Shown: positions 43,428-52,952, counted from the first letter of the stretch. The stretch: 64,000 bases of DNA from Saccharopolyspora ipomoeae (GCF_029952525.1 NZ_JASAOF010000002.1:598309-662308), one strand, 5' to 3'. Numbers and translations are program-made. The notes: a model not told the origin generated them from the sequence alone.

Positions 43428-44336
43428 TCAGGCCCAGCAGGTCAGGGGGCGGCCGCCGTTGTAGGCGACCATGTCGCGCAGCGCGGCGCCGGGGTCGAGC
43501 GGTCGCCCGGACTCCTCGGCGTAGGCGCTGTGCAGGTTGCCGACGATGCGCTCACCGTCGGTCCACTCGGCGAAGCGGCCGAGATCGGTCTCGCGCGCCA
43601 GCTCCAGCGGGCTCAGCCCGGCTTCGCGGCCGCGTTCGGCGACGTCGAGGACGAAGCGCAGGTAGTCCAGCACCTCGTCGATCACCTCCGGCCCGCACAC
43701 CGGGCCGTGGCCGGGCACGATGGTGGTGGCGCCCAGGGGTTTCAGGAAGTTCTCCAGCACCTCGACGGAACCGCGCACCGACCCGGACAGCAGGAACGGG
43801 GTGCCGCCGTGGAACACGAGGTCACCGGCGAAGAGCACCTCGCGCTCCGGGATCCACACGACCACGTCGTTGCTGGTGTGCGCCGTGCGTCCGGGGTGGA
43901 TGAGCTCGCAGCGCAGGTCGTCGGCCCACACCGAGATCCGGTCGGTGAAGGTGAGGAACGGCAGCTGCAGCTCCAGATCCCCGTAGTCCACTTCGGACCA
44001 GACGCCGTCGTTGGAGGGCAGCCCCAGGGCGCGCATCTCGGGCCGCGCCTGCTCGTGGGCGACGATGGTGGCGTTGGGGAAGAACCCGTTGCCCGCAGTG
44101 TGATCCGGGTGGTGGTGGGTGTTGACCAGCGTCCGCACCGGGGCGGTGGTCACCTCGCCGATGGCCGCCAGCAGGTCGCGGGTGCGGCGTTCGGTCGCGC
44201 AGGCGTCGATGCACACCACGCCCGAGCGGCCGACCACGAACCCGCTGTTGTTGATCATCCAGCTGCCGTCGGGCTGGACGAACGCGTGGACCCCGTCGGA
44301 GACCTCCTCGGCGCGTCCCGGCTGCGGCCCGCTCAT
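43428..44336 (-). CDS. MBL-fold metallo-hydrolase
   Basis: The 302-aa metallo-beta-lactamase-fold protein has the HHHPDH zinc motif (TLVNTHHHPDHTAGNGFF), a third metal-site segment (IHPGRTAHTSNDVVVW), the bridging Asp in LFAGDLVFHGG and the final His in VPGHGPVCG. In this operon it probably hydrolyses a lactone or thioester from ring cleavage. Its ATG overlaps the FAH-family gene stop by four bases. Confidence 0.88.
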   Translation of the reverse strand: MSGPQPGRAEEVSDGVHAFVQPDGSWMINNSGFVVGRSGVVCIDACATERRTRDLLAAIGEVTTAPVRTLVNTHHHPDHTAGNGFFPNATIVAHEQARPEMRALGLPSNDGVWSEVDYGDLELQLPFLTFTDRISVWADDLRCELIHPGRTAHTSNDVVVWIPEREVLFAGDLVFHGGTPFLLSGSVRGSVEVLENFLKPLGATTIVPGHGPVCGPEVIDEVLDYLRFVLDVAERGREAGLSPLELARETDLGRFAEWTDGERIVGNLHSAYAEESGRPLDPGAALRDMVAYNGGRPLTCWA

Positions 44337-45286
44337 CGGGGCTCCTGCACGCAGGTGTTGCGCTGCACGCCGATTCCCGAGATCCCGGCTTCCACGACAT
44401 CACCGGGCCCGAGCCAGCGCTGCCACTTGCCGCCGTTGCCCGCCGGGCTGCCGGTCAGCACCAGGTCGCCCGGGTAGAGGGTGGTGGCCGTCGACGCGGC
44501 GGCGATGATCGCCTCCACGTCGAACAGCAGGTTCGCCGGGACGTCGGACTGCTTGCGCTCGCCGTTGAGGTCGAGGGTGATCTCCCGCTCCCGGTAGTCG
44601 CCCAGCACCTCGACCGGGGTGATGAACGGGCCCGTCGGCAGGAACGTCGGCCGGTTCTTCGCGCGGATCCAGTCGCCGCCCAGCGGCCGGTGCTCCGGCG
44701 GGAACTGCAGGTCCCGGGCGCTGATGTCGTTGCACACGGTGAACCCGGCGACGTGCTCCATCACGCGTTCGCGCGGGACCCGGTGCGCGGTCTTGCCGAT
44801 GACCGCGGTCAGCTCGACCTCCCAGTCGACCTTGGCGGACTCGGCGGGCAGCAGCACGTCGTCGTCGGGACCGCAGATCGCGGCCGGGAGACCGGAGAAG
44901 AAGAACGGGCTGCCCGTGCGGGTCTTCTCGTCCATCATCGTCTCCGCCTCGCGGCGCAGCTCCTCGTCGCTGCGGGTGTCGTCGGGTTCGCGGCCCGACA
45001 GCACGATCTCGGCGACGTGGCTGCGGTAGTTCGCGCCCGCCTGGATGATCTGGCGCGGCATCACCGGCGCCCGCACCGCCAGCTCGGCCAGCGGTCTGCC
45101 GCCGCCGTCGGCGAGCGTCGCCGCCCGTTCCGGGAGCCGGTCGCGCACCGACTCCCACTCGTCCAGCAGATCCCGGACCGTCGCCGCCTCCAGCGGCATC
45201 ACCCGGTCGCCCGAGACGAGTCCGGCGAATTCACCGTTCCCGTCCGAGAAAGTCCCCAGCGCGTAGCCGTCGACCCGTCGCGTCAT
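44333..45286 (-). CDS. Fumarylacetoacetate hydrolase family protein
   Basis: The 317-aa protein has the FAH-domain order: GANYRSHVAE, the metal-binding EVELTAVIGK and VAGFTVCNDISARDLQF, then GDLVLTGSPAGNGG near the end. Members act as C-C hydrolases, decarboxylases or isomerases on 2-keto acid ring-cleavage products. This fits the extradiol dioxygenase two genes downstream. It is the first gene of the leftward operon. Confidence 0.9.
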   Translation of the reverse strand: MTRRVDGYALGTFSDGNGEFAGLVSGDRVMPLEAATVRDLLDEWESVRDRLPERAATLADGGGRPLAELAVRAPVMPRQIIQAGANYRSHVAEIVLSGREPDDTRSDEELRREAETMMDEKTRTGSPFFFSGLPAAICGPDDDVLLPAESAKVDWEVELTAVIGKTAHRVPRERVMEHVAGFTVCNDISARDLQFPPEHRPLGGDWIRAKNRPTFLPTGPFITPVEVLGDYREREITLDLNGERKQSDVPANLLFDVEAIIAAASTATTLYPGDLVLTGSPAGNGGKWQRWLGPGDVVEAGISGIGVQRNTCVQEPR

Positions 45287-45352
45287 CGCGTCCTCCTTCG
45301 ACGCGTTCGACGCTAAGGCGCGTGGGGGTGAGCGCGGAAATGCGCGGTGTGG

Positions 45353-45363
45353 ATACCAGCTAT
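45353..45363. promoter_or_regulatory. Possible LysR box before the ring-cleavage operon
   Basis: ATACCAGCTAT is a small palindrome (ATA-N5-TAT) lying 67 bases before the FAH-family gene start, at the end of the LysR gene. The LysR stop codon (45360-45362) falls inside it. The position is suitable for a LysR recognition site; the motif is short, so the assignment is weak. Confidence 0.35.
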
Positions 45364-46268
45364 GGCACGACGGACAGCAGTTGGTCGCGCAACCAGCGGT
45401 GGCCGGGGTCGGCGTCGCGGCGGCTGTGCCAGTAGGCGGACTCCCGCACCGGGCGCAGCTCGAAATCCGGTTCCAGCAGCACGATGTCGGCGGCGGGCGC
45501 GAGCTTCTCGCCGAGGCTCTGCGGGATGATGGTGACCATGTCGGTGCCTGCCATGAGGAACGGCATGGTGATGAAGTTGACCGAGGTCGCCTCCGGCCGC
45601 GGCGTCACCCCGGCCCGCTCGATGTCCTCGTCCATGAGGCTGCACCCGTTGGGCGGCGCGAACGCCAGGTACGGGTGCTGCTCCAGGGCCCGCAGCGGCA
45701 GCACTCCTCCCCCGGCCAGCGGGTGCTGCGACCACGCCGCGCCGACGTAGCGGTCGCGGACCACGGGCGCGCTGGAGCACGAGTCGGAGAGCATCTCCTC
45801 GCCGAGCACCTCGGGCAGGATGACCAGGTCGATCTCGTCGCGCTCGACCATGCGGGCCGCGTCGGCCGACAGCGACCCGAGCTCCAGGCGGACGTTGGGC
45901 ACCAGGCCGTTCACCCGGGCCAGCAGCGGCCGCATGATCACCACGCCCACGTAGTCGCTGGCCACGAGGTTGAACGTCCGCTCGTCGCGGCCCGGGTCGA
46001 AGTCGGGCGGCGCGACGATGTGCTGCTCGATGGTGGCCAGCACCTCCCGCACCGGCTCGATCAGCGCCTCGCCGCGCGGCGTCAACCGCAGGTAGCGGCC
46101 CTGCCGGACCAGCAGCGGGTCGTCGAGGATCTTGCGCAACCGCGCCAGGGCCGTGCTGGTCGCCGGCTGCGACATGTGCAGCCGCTCGGCGGCCCGGGTG
46201 ACGTTCTGCTCGCGCAGCAGCGCGTCCAGCACGACCAGCAGGTTCAGATCCACCTGAGCGAGGTTCAC
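45360..46268 (-). CDS. LysR family transcriptional regulator (NodD/NahR-like)
   Basis: The 302-aa regulator starts with the NodD/NahR-type pattern VDLNLLVVLDALLREQNVTRAAERLHMSQPATSTALARLR and has the effector domain from about residue 90 (FNLVASDYVGVVIM). NahR-like regulators respond to aromatic acids. It stands directly upstream of the ring-cleavage operon in the same direction and is its likely activator. Confidence 0.9.
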   Translation of the reverse strand: MNLAQVDLNLLVVLDALLREQNVTRAAERLHMSQPATSTALARLRKILDDPLLVRQGRYLRLTPRGEALIEPVREVLATIEQHIVAPPDFDPGRDERTFNLVASDYVGVVIMRPLLARVNGLVPNVRLELGSLSADAARMVERDEIDLVILPEVLGEEMLSDSCSSAPVVRDRYVGAAWSQHPLAGGGVLPLRALEQHPYLAFAPPNGCSLMDEDIERAGVTPRPEATSVNFITMPFLMAGTDMVTIIPQSLGEKLAPAADIVLLEPDFELRPVRESAYWHSRRDADPGHRWLRDQLLSVVP

Positions 46269-46316
46269 CCGGGCCCCTTCCAGCGCCGTTGCGACCCCGC
46301 GATCCTACGAGCTCGC

Positions 46317-46967
46317 TCAGCCCGGGGTCGGCGCGGCGACCCGGCCGACCGGGGCGCCGGTCTTGGCCACCACCTCGTCCTCGGTGACTCCGGGGGCGAG
46401 GTCGACCAGGGCGAACCCGTCGGGGGTGACGTCGAGGACGGCGAGGTCGGTGATGACGCGGTTGACCACGCCCGCGCCGGTCAGCGGCAGCGAGCAGCGC
46501 TCGACGAGCTTCGGGCTGCCGTCCTTGGCGACGTGGTCGGTGAGCACGACGATCCGGCGCGCGCCGACGACCAGGTCCATCGCGCCGCCCATGCCCTTGA
46601 CCAGCGCGCCGGGGATCGTCCAGTTCGCCAGGTCGCCGTTGGCGCCGACCTGCAGCGCGCCGAGCACGGCGATGTCGATGTGCCCGCCGCGCATCATCGC
46701 GAACGAGGCCGCCGAGTCGAAGTAGCTCGCCCCGGGGTTGATCGTGACGGTCTGCTTGCCGGCGTTGATGAGGTCGGCGTCCTCCTCGCCCTCGAACGGG
46801 AACGGGCCGACGCCGAGGATGCCGTTCTCGCTCTGCAGCGTCACCTCCACGCCGTCGGGGACGTGGTTGGCGACGAGGGTGGGGATGCCGATGCCGAGGT
46901 TGACGTAGTCGCCGTCGCGGAGTTCGGCGGCGGCCAGCGCCGCCATCTCATCCCGGGTCCAGGTCAT
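46317..46967 (-). CDS. scoB: 3-oxoacid CoA-transferase subunit B
   Basis: The 216-aa beta subunit of a class I CoA-transferase has the catalytic glutamate in [14 protein letters not shown] and [21 protein letters not shown]. With subunit A it moves CoA from succinyl-CoA to acetoacetate or 3-oxoadipate. The gene follows scoA by nine bases. The substrate (SCOT versus PcaJ-type) cannot be fixed from the sequence. Confidence 0.93.
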   Translation of the reverse strand: MTWTRDEMAALAAAELRDGDYVNLGIGIPTLVANHVPDGVEVTLQSENGILGVGPFPFEGEEDADLINAGKQTVTINPGASYFDSAASFAMMRGGHIDIAVLGALQVGANGDLANWTIPGALVKGMGGAMDLVVGARRIVVLTDHVAKDGSPKLVERCSLPLTGAGVVNRVITDLAVLDVTPDGFALVDLAPGVTEDEVVAKTGAPVGRVAAPTPG

Positions 46968-46976
46968 GTGCTGCTC

Positions 46977-47687
46977 CTAGTTCGTCGCGGCGGCGCGGGG
47001 GCGCACCGTGCGCTTCTCGATGTCCTTGACCCGCGGCCGGGCCCGCACAAGCCGGTTCACGTAGATGCCGGGGGTCACGACCTGCTCGGGGTCGAGGTGC
47101 TCGTCGCTGAGGTGCTCGACCTCCACGACCGCCACCCGCCCGCAGGTGGCCACCACCGGGTTGAAGTTGCGCGAGCTGGCCCGGTACGCGAGGTTGCCCG
47201 CCGGGTCGGCGGTGTGGGCGTGGACGAGCGCTACGTCGGCGACGATGGCGCGTTCCTGCACGTAGGTGCGCCCGTCGAACTCGGCGTGCGGCTTGCCCTC
47301 GGCGACCGGGGTGCCGACCCCGGCGCGGGTGTAGAAGGCGGCGATGCCCGCACCTCCGGCCCGCATCCGCTCCGACAGCGTGCCCTGCGGCGCGAACTCG
47401 ACCTCCAGGGTCTTGTCGAGGTACTGCTGGGCGAACAGCTTGTTCTCCCCGACGTAGGACGAGATCGCCTTGGCGACCTGCTTGTTCTCCAGCAGCAGGC
47501 CGAGGCCCTTGCCGTCGACGCCCATGTTGTTCGACACCACCGTCAGCCCGGTGACGCCGCTGTCGCGCACGACCTCGATGAGGTCGTTGGGCACGCCGCT
47601 CAACCCGAACCCGCCGACCGCCAGGGTCATGCCGTCGGTGAGCACGCCCGCCAGCGCCTCCTGCGCGTCACTCCGCAGCTTCGACAA
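46977..47687 (-). CDS. scoA: 3-oxoacid CoA-transferase subunit A
   Basis: The 236-aa alpha subunit has GMTLAVGGFGLSGVPNDLIEV and the GGxG-type CoA-site features, then AGGAGIAAFYTRAGVGT and DVALVHAHTADPAGNLAYR. TTG 47687 is chosen because GAGAGG lies seven bases upstream and the usual N-terminus (SKLRSDAQEAL) follows. It is divergent from the IclR gene over 141 bases. Confidence 0.92.
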   Translation of the reverse strand: MSKLRSDAQEALAGVLTDGMTLAVGGFGLSGVPNDLIEVVRDSGVTGLTVVSNNMGVDGKGLGLLLENKQVAKAISSYVGENKLFAQQYLDKTLEVEFAPQGTLSERMRAGGAGIAAFYTRAGVGTPVAEGKPHAEFDGRTYVQERAIVADVALVHAHTADPAGNLAYRASSRNFNPVVATCGRVAVVEVEHLSDEHLDPEQVVTPGIYVNRLVRARPRVKDIEKRTVRPRAAATN

Positions 47688-47800
47688 CTCGTCACCTCTC
47701 CCCGTCCAACTACCGGACGCCTGGGAGTAAAGGCGGATCGTGCTGTTCACCGCAACATTCGGGTGTGATCCGCTCACCCACCGAGCATCGGCAGCATTCC

Positions 47801-47819
47801 GCGTCCGCTCAGTGGACGC
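47801..47819. promoter_or_regulatory. Near-perfect 19-bp palindrome before the iclR gene (probable operator)
   Basis: GCGTCCGCTCAGTGGACGC pairs at eight of nine positions around one central base. It is followed directly by a TATTCT -10-like box (47820-47825). The GTG start codons of the IclR gene at 47829 and 47832 lie where transcription should begin, which suggests a leaderless transcript repressed by its own product. Confidence 0.6.
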
Positions 47820-47828
47820 TATTCTCGG

Positions 47829-48587
47829 GTGGTGACGGACAACCACCTCGTCGGCAAGATCGGCGCCCTGCTGCGCGCGCTGTCGGCCAGGAACACCGGC
47901 GCGGCGACGACCGATCTCGCCCGCGACACCGGGCTCCCCCGCCCGACCGCGCACCGCCTGCTGAGCTCGCTGGCCGACGAGGGCTTCGTCGACCGCGACC
48001 AGCAGACGGGCAGCTGGTTCCTCGGCCCGGAGCTCTACCTGCTCGGCCAGACCGCCGGGTCCCGCTACGACGTCACCCACCAGGCCCGCGACAGCGTCCA
48101 CCGGCTGGCCACCAAAACCGGCGAGAGCGCGTTCTTCTCCGCCCTGCGCGGCGAGGAGACGGTCTGCCTGGTCCGCGAGGACGGCGACTTCCCGATCCGC
48201 TCGTTCGTCCTCTACGAGGGCGCCCGCTTCCCCCTGGGCGTGGTCTCAGCGGGCCTGGTCCTGCTCGCCTTCCAGGACGACGCGACGATCGACGCCTACC
48301 TGCACCGCGCCGACCTCACCACCCGCTGGGGGCCGGAGCACTCCCCCGAGTCGATCCGCGAGCGCATCGCCCGCACACGCCGCCACGGCTACGCCCTCAA
48401 CCCGGGCCTGGTCGTCGAAGGCAGCTGGGGCATGGCCGCCGCGGTCTTCGACCCCCAGGGCAAACCCGCCTGGGCCCTCACCCTCACCGGCATCGAATCC
48501 CGCTTCAAACCCAGCCGCCAACCAGACCTCGGCGCGCTCCTCCTCCACGAAGCCCACACACTCACCCGAGCCCTCAACACCCGCTGA
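47829..48587 (+). CDS. IclR family transcriptional regulator
   Basis: The 252-aa protein has an N-terminal winged helix (LLRALSARNTGAATTDLARDTGLPRPTAHRLLSSLADEGFVDRD) and the IclR effector domain (from about residue 80, with LVREDGDFPIRSFVLYEGARFPLGV). Two tandem GTG codons are possible starts; neither has a Shine-Dalgarno site. It is divergent from scoAB, which it probably regulates. Confidence 0.9.
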   Translation: MVTDNHLVGKIGALLRALSARNTGAATTDLARDTGLPRPTAHRLLSSLADEGFVDRDQQTGSWFLGPELYLLGQTAGSRYDVTHQARDSVHRLATKTGESAFFSALRGEETVCLVREDGDFPIRSFVLYEGARFPLGVVSAGLVLLAFQDDATIDAYLHRADLTTRWGPEHSPESIRERIARTRRHGYALNPGLVVEGSWGMAAAVFDPQGKPAWALTLTGIESRFKPSRQPDLGALLLHEAHTLTRALNTR

Positions 48588-48609
48588 CCGGCCACGCAAC
48601 CCCTCACGT

Positions 48610-48627
48610 CGAAAACCCCGGTTTTCG
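48610..48627. terminator. AT-rich-core hairpin between convergent genes
   Basis: CGAAAACCCCGGTTTTCG forms an 8-bp stem with a 2-base loop, located between the ends of the IclR and LuxR genes. A second half-site GCGGTTTTCGAAC follows at about 48641. It belongs to the GAAAACC/GGTTTTC class also seen at 53665-53709 and could end transcription from both sides. Confidence 0.5.
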
Positions 48628-48676
48628 TCGCGCGAATGCAGCGGTTTTCGAACGGGTGAAGGGGGCGGGCCGGGGG

Positions 48677-49924
48677 TCAGCTGATGCCCGCGGCCATGGC
48701 GAGGGCTGCTGCTTCTCCTCGGGTGGTGACTTCGAGCTTCTTGAGGACTCCGCCCATGTGGAACTTGATGGTGCTCTCGGTGACGCCGAGTTCGGCGGCG
48801 ATGGTCTTGTTGCGCTTGCCGCGAGCGACCAGGGTGAGCACGTCGAGTTCGCGGCGGTTGAGGCTGGCCAGGCGGGTTTCCCCCGCGTGATCGGGGACGG
48901 TCTCCAGCGGCAGGTCGATGACGGCGCGGCTGCCCCAGCCCGGGGTCGCCTCGAGCTCGATGCTGCCGCCGAGGGTCCGGGCGCGACCGTCGAGCTGACG
49001 TCGCAGCGCGGTGACGTCCAGCGCACCCGAGTGGTCGTCGCGGACGTCCACGCGCAGCGAGTCCTCCGCGCAGTACCAGGCGATGCGCAGGCGGGTCAGC
49101 TCCGGCTGCGCGGTGAAGGCCAGCACGACGGTGCGCGTCATCGCCCTCGCCGCGTAAGCGATCTCGCCAGGGAGCGCGCGGGACTCCTTGGTGGGGGCGA
49201 CGAACTCCACCTCGGCCTCGTGGTGCCGCAGCGTCTGCCGGATCTCCTTGCGCAGCTCGCCGAACGCCGACTGCGCACCTTCCTCCGACAGCGCGGCGTC
49301 CGATTGCGGCACCGAGCGGGTCGCCACGAGCGCTGAAGCCGCGGCCTCGGTGGCGGCGATGCGGGCGCGGTGGTCGTCCAGGCCGCTGGACCGCAGCGCC
49401 GAGAGGATCGTGACCAGCGCCGTCTCGTGCGTGGCCACGAGTTCGGCGATGGTGCGGGCGCGTTCGCTCGACGCCGCGCGCGACTCGGCGAGGTAGTCGG
49501 GGCTGGCCTGGGCGACCTGCTGGCGGATCGAGGTCGCCACGACACCGAACAGCCCGGCCAGCAGCTCCGGGTGCGGCACCTGCCGACCTGAGCCGCGCGG
49601 CACCAGGACCAGCAGCGTGCCGATCCGGTCCCGCAGCGCCCACACCCGCCGCTCGCTGCCGCCCAGGGTGGCGGTGATGCTGGACCGGCCGCCGAGGTCG
49701 ATGTCGGCCTTGATCCGGTCGAGCTCCTCGATGGTGATCTTGTCGACCACGCCGGACGAGCCGGCGACCTTGCGGGGACGACCGGTGCACTCGCGGGTGA
49801 AGATCACCAGCGCGGTGTGCGGCCAGCCGTCGGCCAGCGCCCGGGAGAACCGGGGCGCGATCTCGTGCAGCGGCCCGTCGATCACGGTGCGCAGCGAGGT
49901 CAGGGCCTCTTCGACGTCGAACAC
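48677..49924 (-). CDS. LuxR-type helix-turn-helix regulator with sensor-like domain
   Basis: The 415-aa protein has a long N-terminal sensory region, a helical segment ([25 protein letters not shown]), a degenerate histidine-kinase-like ATPase region ([26 protein letters not shown]) and a C-terminal LuxR helix-turn-helix ([43 protein letters not shown]). No phosphoacceptor histidine is evident. It is divergent from the formaldehyde oxidation genes and may sense their substrate. Confidence 0.85.
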   Translation of the reverse strand: MFDVEEALTSLRTVIDGPLHEIAPRFSRALADGWPHTALVIFTRECTGRPRKVAGSSGVVDKITIEELDRIKADIDLGGRSSITATLGGSERRVWALRDRIGTLLVLVPRGSGRQVPHPELLAGLFGVVATSIRQQVAQASPDYLAESRAASSERARTIAELVATHETALVTILSALRSSGLDDHRARIAATEAAASALVATRSVPQSDAALSEEGAQSAFGELRKEIRQTLRHHEAEVEFVAPTKESRALPGEIAYAARAMTRTVVLAFTAQPELTRLRIAWYCAEDSLRVDVRDDHSGALDVTALRRQLDGRARTLGGSIELEATPGWGSRAVIDLPLETVPDHAGETRLASLNRRELDVLTLVARGKRNKTIAAELGVTESTIKFHMGGVLKKLEVTTRGEAAALAMAAGIS

Positions 49925-50071
49925 GACGCGGATCCTACCGGCCTCGACTCGACGGAGGTCTGGGTTTGTCCGTCCTTCCGATCAGGTGGCCGCACGTCGT
50001 CACGGACGTACGGTTTTCCAGGTCGTGCACCGCGCGCGCACCCGTTCACCTGCGAAGAAAGAAGAGGACGC

Positions 50072-51157
50072 ATGCCACAACAGGTCCGCGGCGTGATCGC
50101 CCGCGCCAAGGGCGCTCCCGTCGAGCTCGTCGACATCGTCGTCCCCGACCCCGGCCCGGGTGAGGTCGTCGTGTCCGTGGCCGCCTGCGGGGTCTGCCAC
50201 ACCGACCTGACCTACCGCGAGGGCGGGATCAACGACGAGTACCCGTTCCTGCTCGGCCACGAGGCCGCCGGAACGGTGGAGAGCGTCGGCGAGGGCGTCG
50301 AGACGGTGCAGCCGGGTGACTACGTGGTCCTCAACTGGCGCGCCGTCTGCGGCAACTGCCGGGCGTGCAAGCGCGGTCGCCCGCAGTACTGCTTCGACAC
50401 GTTCAACGCCGAGCAGAAGATGACCCTGACCGACGGCACCGAGCTGTCCCCGGCCCTGGGCATCGGCGCGTTCGCCGACAAGACCCTGGTCCACGCCGGT
50501 CAGTGCACCAAGGTCGACCCGACCGCCGACCCGGCCGTCGTCGGCCTGCTCGGCTGCGGTGTCATGGCCGGTCTCGGCGCGGCGGTCAACACCGGCGGCG
50601 TGAGCCGCGGCGACACGGTCGCGGTCATCGGCTGCGGCGGCGTCGGCGACGCGGCCGTCATGGGCGCCCGCCTGGCAGGCGCCTCGAAGATCATCGCCGT
50701 GGACCGGGACCCGCGGAAGCTGGACTGGGCCCGCGACCTGGGCGCCACCCACACCGTCAACGCCTCCGAGAGCGACAGCGTCGAGGAGATCCGCGCGCTG
50801 ACCGGCGGTTTCGGCGCCGACGTGGTCATCGACGCGGTCGGCCGCCCGGAGACGTGGAAGGAAGCCTTCTACGCCCGCGACCTCGCCGGCACCGTCGTGC
50901 TCGTCGGCGTGCCCACGCCGGAGATGACCCTGGAGGTGCCGCTGCTGGACGTCTTTGGCCGCGGCGGTTCCCTGAAGTCCTCCTGGTACGGCGACTGCCT
51001 GCCGGAGCGCGACTTCCCGATGCTGGTCGACCTGCACCAGCAGGGCCGGTTGCCGCTGGAGAAGTTCGTGACCGAGCGCATCAAGCTCGACGAGGTCGAG
51101 GAGGCGTTCCACACGATGCACGCCGGTGAGGTGCTGCGTTCGGTGGTGGTCCTGTGA
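50072..51157 (+). CDS. mscR: S-(hydroxymethyl)mycothiol dehydrogenase
   Basis: The 361-aa zinc alcohol dehydrogenase has the catalytic zinc motif [10 protein letters not shown] and GHEAAG, the structural zinc cysteines in [16 protein letters not shown], and the NAD site [18 protein letters not shown]. The sequence strongly resembles actinobacterial MscR, which oxidises the mycothiol-formaldehyde adduct (and reduces the nitroso form). ATG 50072 follows AGAAGAGGA. Its stop overlaps the next gene start (GTGA). Confidence 0.92.
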   Translation: MPQQVRGVIARAKGAPVELVDIVVPDPGPGEVVVSVAACGVCHTDLTYREGGINDEYPFLLGHEAAGTVESVGEGVETVQPGDYVVLNWRAVCGNCRACKRGRPQYCFDTFNAEQKMTLTDGTELSPALGIGAFADKTLVHAGQCTKVDPTADPAVVGLLGCGVMAGLGAAVNTGGVSRGDTVAVIGCGGVGDAAVMGARLAGASKIIAVDRDPRKLDWARDLGATHTVNASESDSVEEIRALTGGFGADVVIDAVGRPETWKEAFYARDLAGTVVLVGVPTPEMTLEVPLLDVFGRGGSLKSSWYGDCLPERDFPMLVDLHQQGRLPLEKFVTERIKLDEVEEAFHTMHAGEVLRSVVVL

Positions 51158-51783
51158 GCAACCTGATCGTCGAAAGAGTCATCACCTCGGGCGTGTTCGC
51201 CCTCGACGGCGGCGAGTGGGAGGTCGACAACAACGTCTGGCTCGTCGGCGACGACGATGACGTGGTGGTCATCGACGCGGCCCACGACAAGGAGCCGATC
51301 ATCGAGGCCGTCGGCGACCGCAACGTCACCGCGGTCCTGTGCACCCACGGCCACAACGACCACGTCACGGTCGCGCCGCAGCTGGCCGCGGAGCTGGACG
51401 CGCCGGTGCTGCTGCACCCGGGCGACCAGCAGCTGTGGGACATGACCCACTCGGGCGAGCGGTTCCGGGAGCTGGCCGACGGCGACCTGATCCCGGTCGC
51501 GGGCACCTCCCTGGAGGTCCTGCACACCCCGGGCCACTCGCCCGGCTCGGTGTGCCTGCACCTGCCCGAGGCGAAAGCGCTGTTCACCGGCGACACCCTG
51601 TTCTCCGGCGGACCGGGCGCGACGGGGCGGTCCTTCTCGGACTTCCCGACGATCATCACCTCGATCGGCGACCGCCTGTTCACCCTGCCCGGCAACACCC
51701 AGGTCCACACCGGGCACGGCGACGGCACCACGATCGGCACCGAGGCCCCCAACCTCGACGACTGGAAGGCCCGCGGCTACTGA
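51154..51783 (+). CDS. MBL-fold hydrolase of the mycothiol formaldehyde pathway
   Basis: The 209-aa glyoxalase II-like protein has [14 protein letters not shown] (zinc ligands), [24 protein letters not shown] and VHTGHGDGT. It is always coupled in this locus to mscR and is thought to hydrolyse S-formylmycothiol to formate and mycothiol. GTG 51154 overlaps the mscR stop by four bases. Confidence 0.88.
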   Translation: MSNLIVERVITSGVFALDGGEWEVDNNVWLVGDDDDVVVIDAAHDKEPIIEAVGDRNVTAVLCTHGHNDHVTVAPQLAAELDAPVLLHPGDQQLWDMTHSGERFRELADGDLIPVAGTSLEVLHTPGHSPGSVCLHLPEAKALFTGDTLFSGGPGATGRSFSDFPTIITSIGDRLFTLPGNTQVHTGHGDGTTIGTEAPNLDDWKARGY

Positions 51784-52100
51784 ACCGCACCGGCGCGCAG
51801 CGCGAACCCCACCCCGGCGGACTCGCGCTGCGCGCCCCTGGCCCGCACCCCGACGCCCACCGCCCCGGTCCCGACGGCCACGATCCCTCGGCAGGGGACG
51901 GTTTTTCCTCGAATCACCTGATCAATGCCCGTTTTGCCCGGACAGTTCTCACTAAAACTGTCCCCTCCCCACCACGACAGCCACGAACGACCCCTCAAGA
52001 CGCACCCATCACCCCGAAAATCGGTTGAAGGCGACCACCTCGCGATGCTGAAGTGCGGCGAGTCCCGTCGACGACCGAGTGCGGGAGCGATCGGAGCAGC
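51784..52100. other. Gene-free stretch containing repeat A copy 2
   Basis: After the MBL gene end the stretch is GC-rich without a plausible frame. It then carries repeat A (51892-51970) and about 130 bases of leader before the nucleotidyltransferase gene. Besides the repeat I see no other structure of note. Confidence 0.6.
51892..51970. repeat. Repeat A, copy 2
   Basis: This about 79-bp copy matches the copies at 38248 and 52849. It has complementary ends (GGGGACGG...CTGTCCCC), a central TGATCA, and the terminal hairpin GGACAGTTCTCACTAAAACTG with an eight-pair stem. It lies free of genes after the formaldehyde operon and could end that transcript. Confidence 0.88.
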
Positions 52101-52952
52101 ATGGACGACGAGAGCTTTCTCGACCACGTCGCCAATCGGCTGATGGAGTTGCCGGGGGTTCAAGCCGTGACGCTCGGGGGGTCGCGTGCTCGGGGCACCC
52201 ACGGATCGATGAGCGATTGGGATTTCGCGATCTACTACCGGGGCGACTTCGACCCGGGCGACCTGCGGGCCATCGGGTGGCCGGGTGAGGTCTCCGAGAT
52301 CGGCGGCTGGGGTGGCGGGGTGTTCAACGGTGGGGCGTGGCTCACGATCGACGACCGGCACGTCGACGTGCACTACCGCGATCTCGACGTCGTCGAGCGC
52401 GAACTCGCGGAGGCGCGGAACGGGCGGTTCCGCTGGGAGCCGTTGATGTTCCACCTCGCCGGTATCCCCACCTACCTCGTGGTCGCCGAACTCGCCCTGA
52501 ACCGCACGTTGCGCGGTGACCTGCCGCGTCCGGAATACCCCGCAGCGCTCAGGAAATCGGCTCCGCCGTTCTGGCACGACCGGGCGAGCATCACGCTCCG
52601 GTACGCTCGCGGCGCCTACGCCGACCGCGGCCAAGCCACCGAGGTCGCAGGCGCCCTGGCCACGGCCGCCATGCACACCGCGCACGCGGTGCTGGCGGCG
52701 CGCGGCGAGTGGGTCACCAACGAGAAGCGACTGCTCCAGCGGGCCGACCTGCGCGGCATCGACTCCATCACCGCCCGCCTGGAACCGGACCCCGCAGCCC
52801 TGCACGGAGTCATCACCGACGCCGAAGTTCTCTTCCGCGACGCTCTCGCAGGGGACGGTTCTTCCCCGAATCACCTGATCAATGCCCGTTTTGCCCGGAC
52901 AGTTCTCACTAAAACTGTCCCCTGCCCACCACTGCTCGACGGTCAGAGGTGA
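52101..52952 (+). CDS. Nucleotidyltransferase domain protein with repeat-derived tail
   Basis: The 283-aa protein has the minimal nucleotidyltransferase pattern VTLGGSRARGTHGSMSDWDF with the following DxD pair and VDVHYRD as third acidic residue. The middle part is helical (GALATAAMHTAHAVLAARGEWV), like kanamycin nucleotidyltransferase-type proteins. The last 35 residues from LAGDGSSPNHL are encoded by repeat A copy 3, so the ancestral stop was lost. ATG 52101 follows GGAG. The substrate is unknown. Confidence 0.82.
   Translation: MDDESFLDHVANRLMELPGVQAVTLGGSRARGTHGSMSDWDFAIYYRGDFDPGDLRAIGWPGEVSEIGGWGGGVFNGGAWLTIDDRHVDVHYRDLDVVERELAEARNGRFRWEPLMFHLAGIPTYLVVAELALNRTLRGDLPRPEYPAALRKSAPPFWHDRASITLRYARGAYADRGQATEVAGALATAAMHTAHAVLAARGEWVTNEKRLLQRADLRGIDSITARLEPDPAALHGVITDAEVLFRDALAGDGSSPNHLINARFARTVLTKTVPCPPLLDGQR
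52849..52930. repeat. Repeat A, copy 3 (inside the 3' end of a gene)
   Basis: This about 80-bp copy matches 51892-51970 nearly exactly apart from CTTCCCC for TTTCCTC near its start. It is read in frame as the tail of the nucleotidyltransferase gene and lies just before the convergent GNAT gene, whose end overlaps the nucleotidyltransferase gene by ten bases. Confidence 0.88.
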
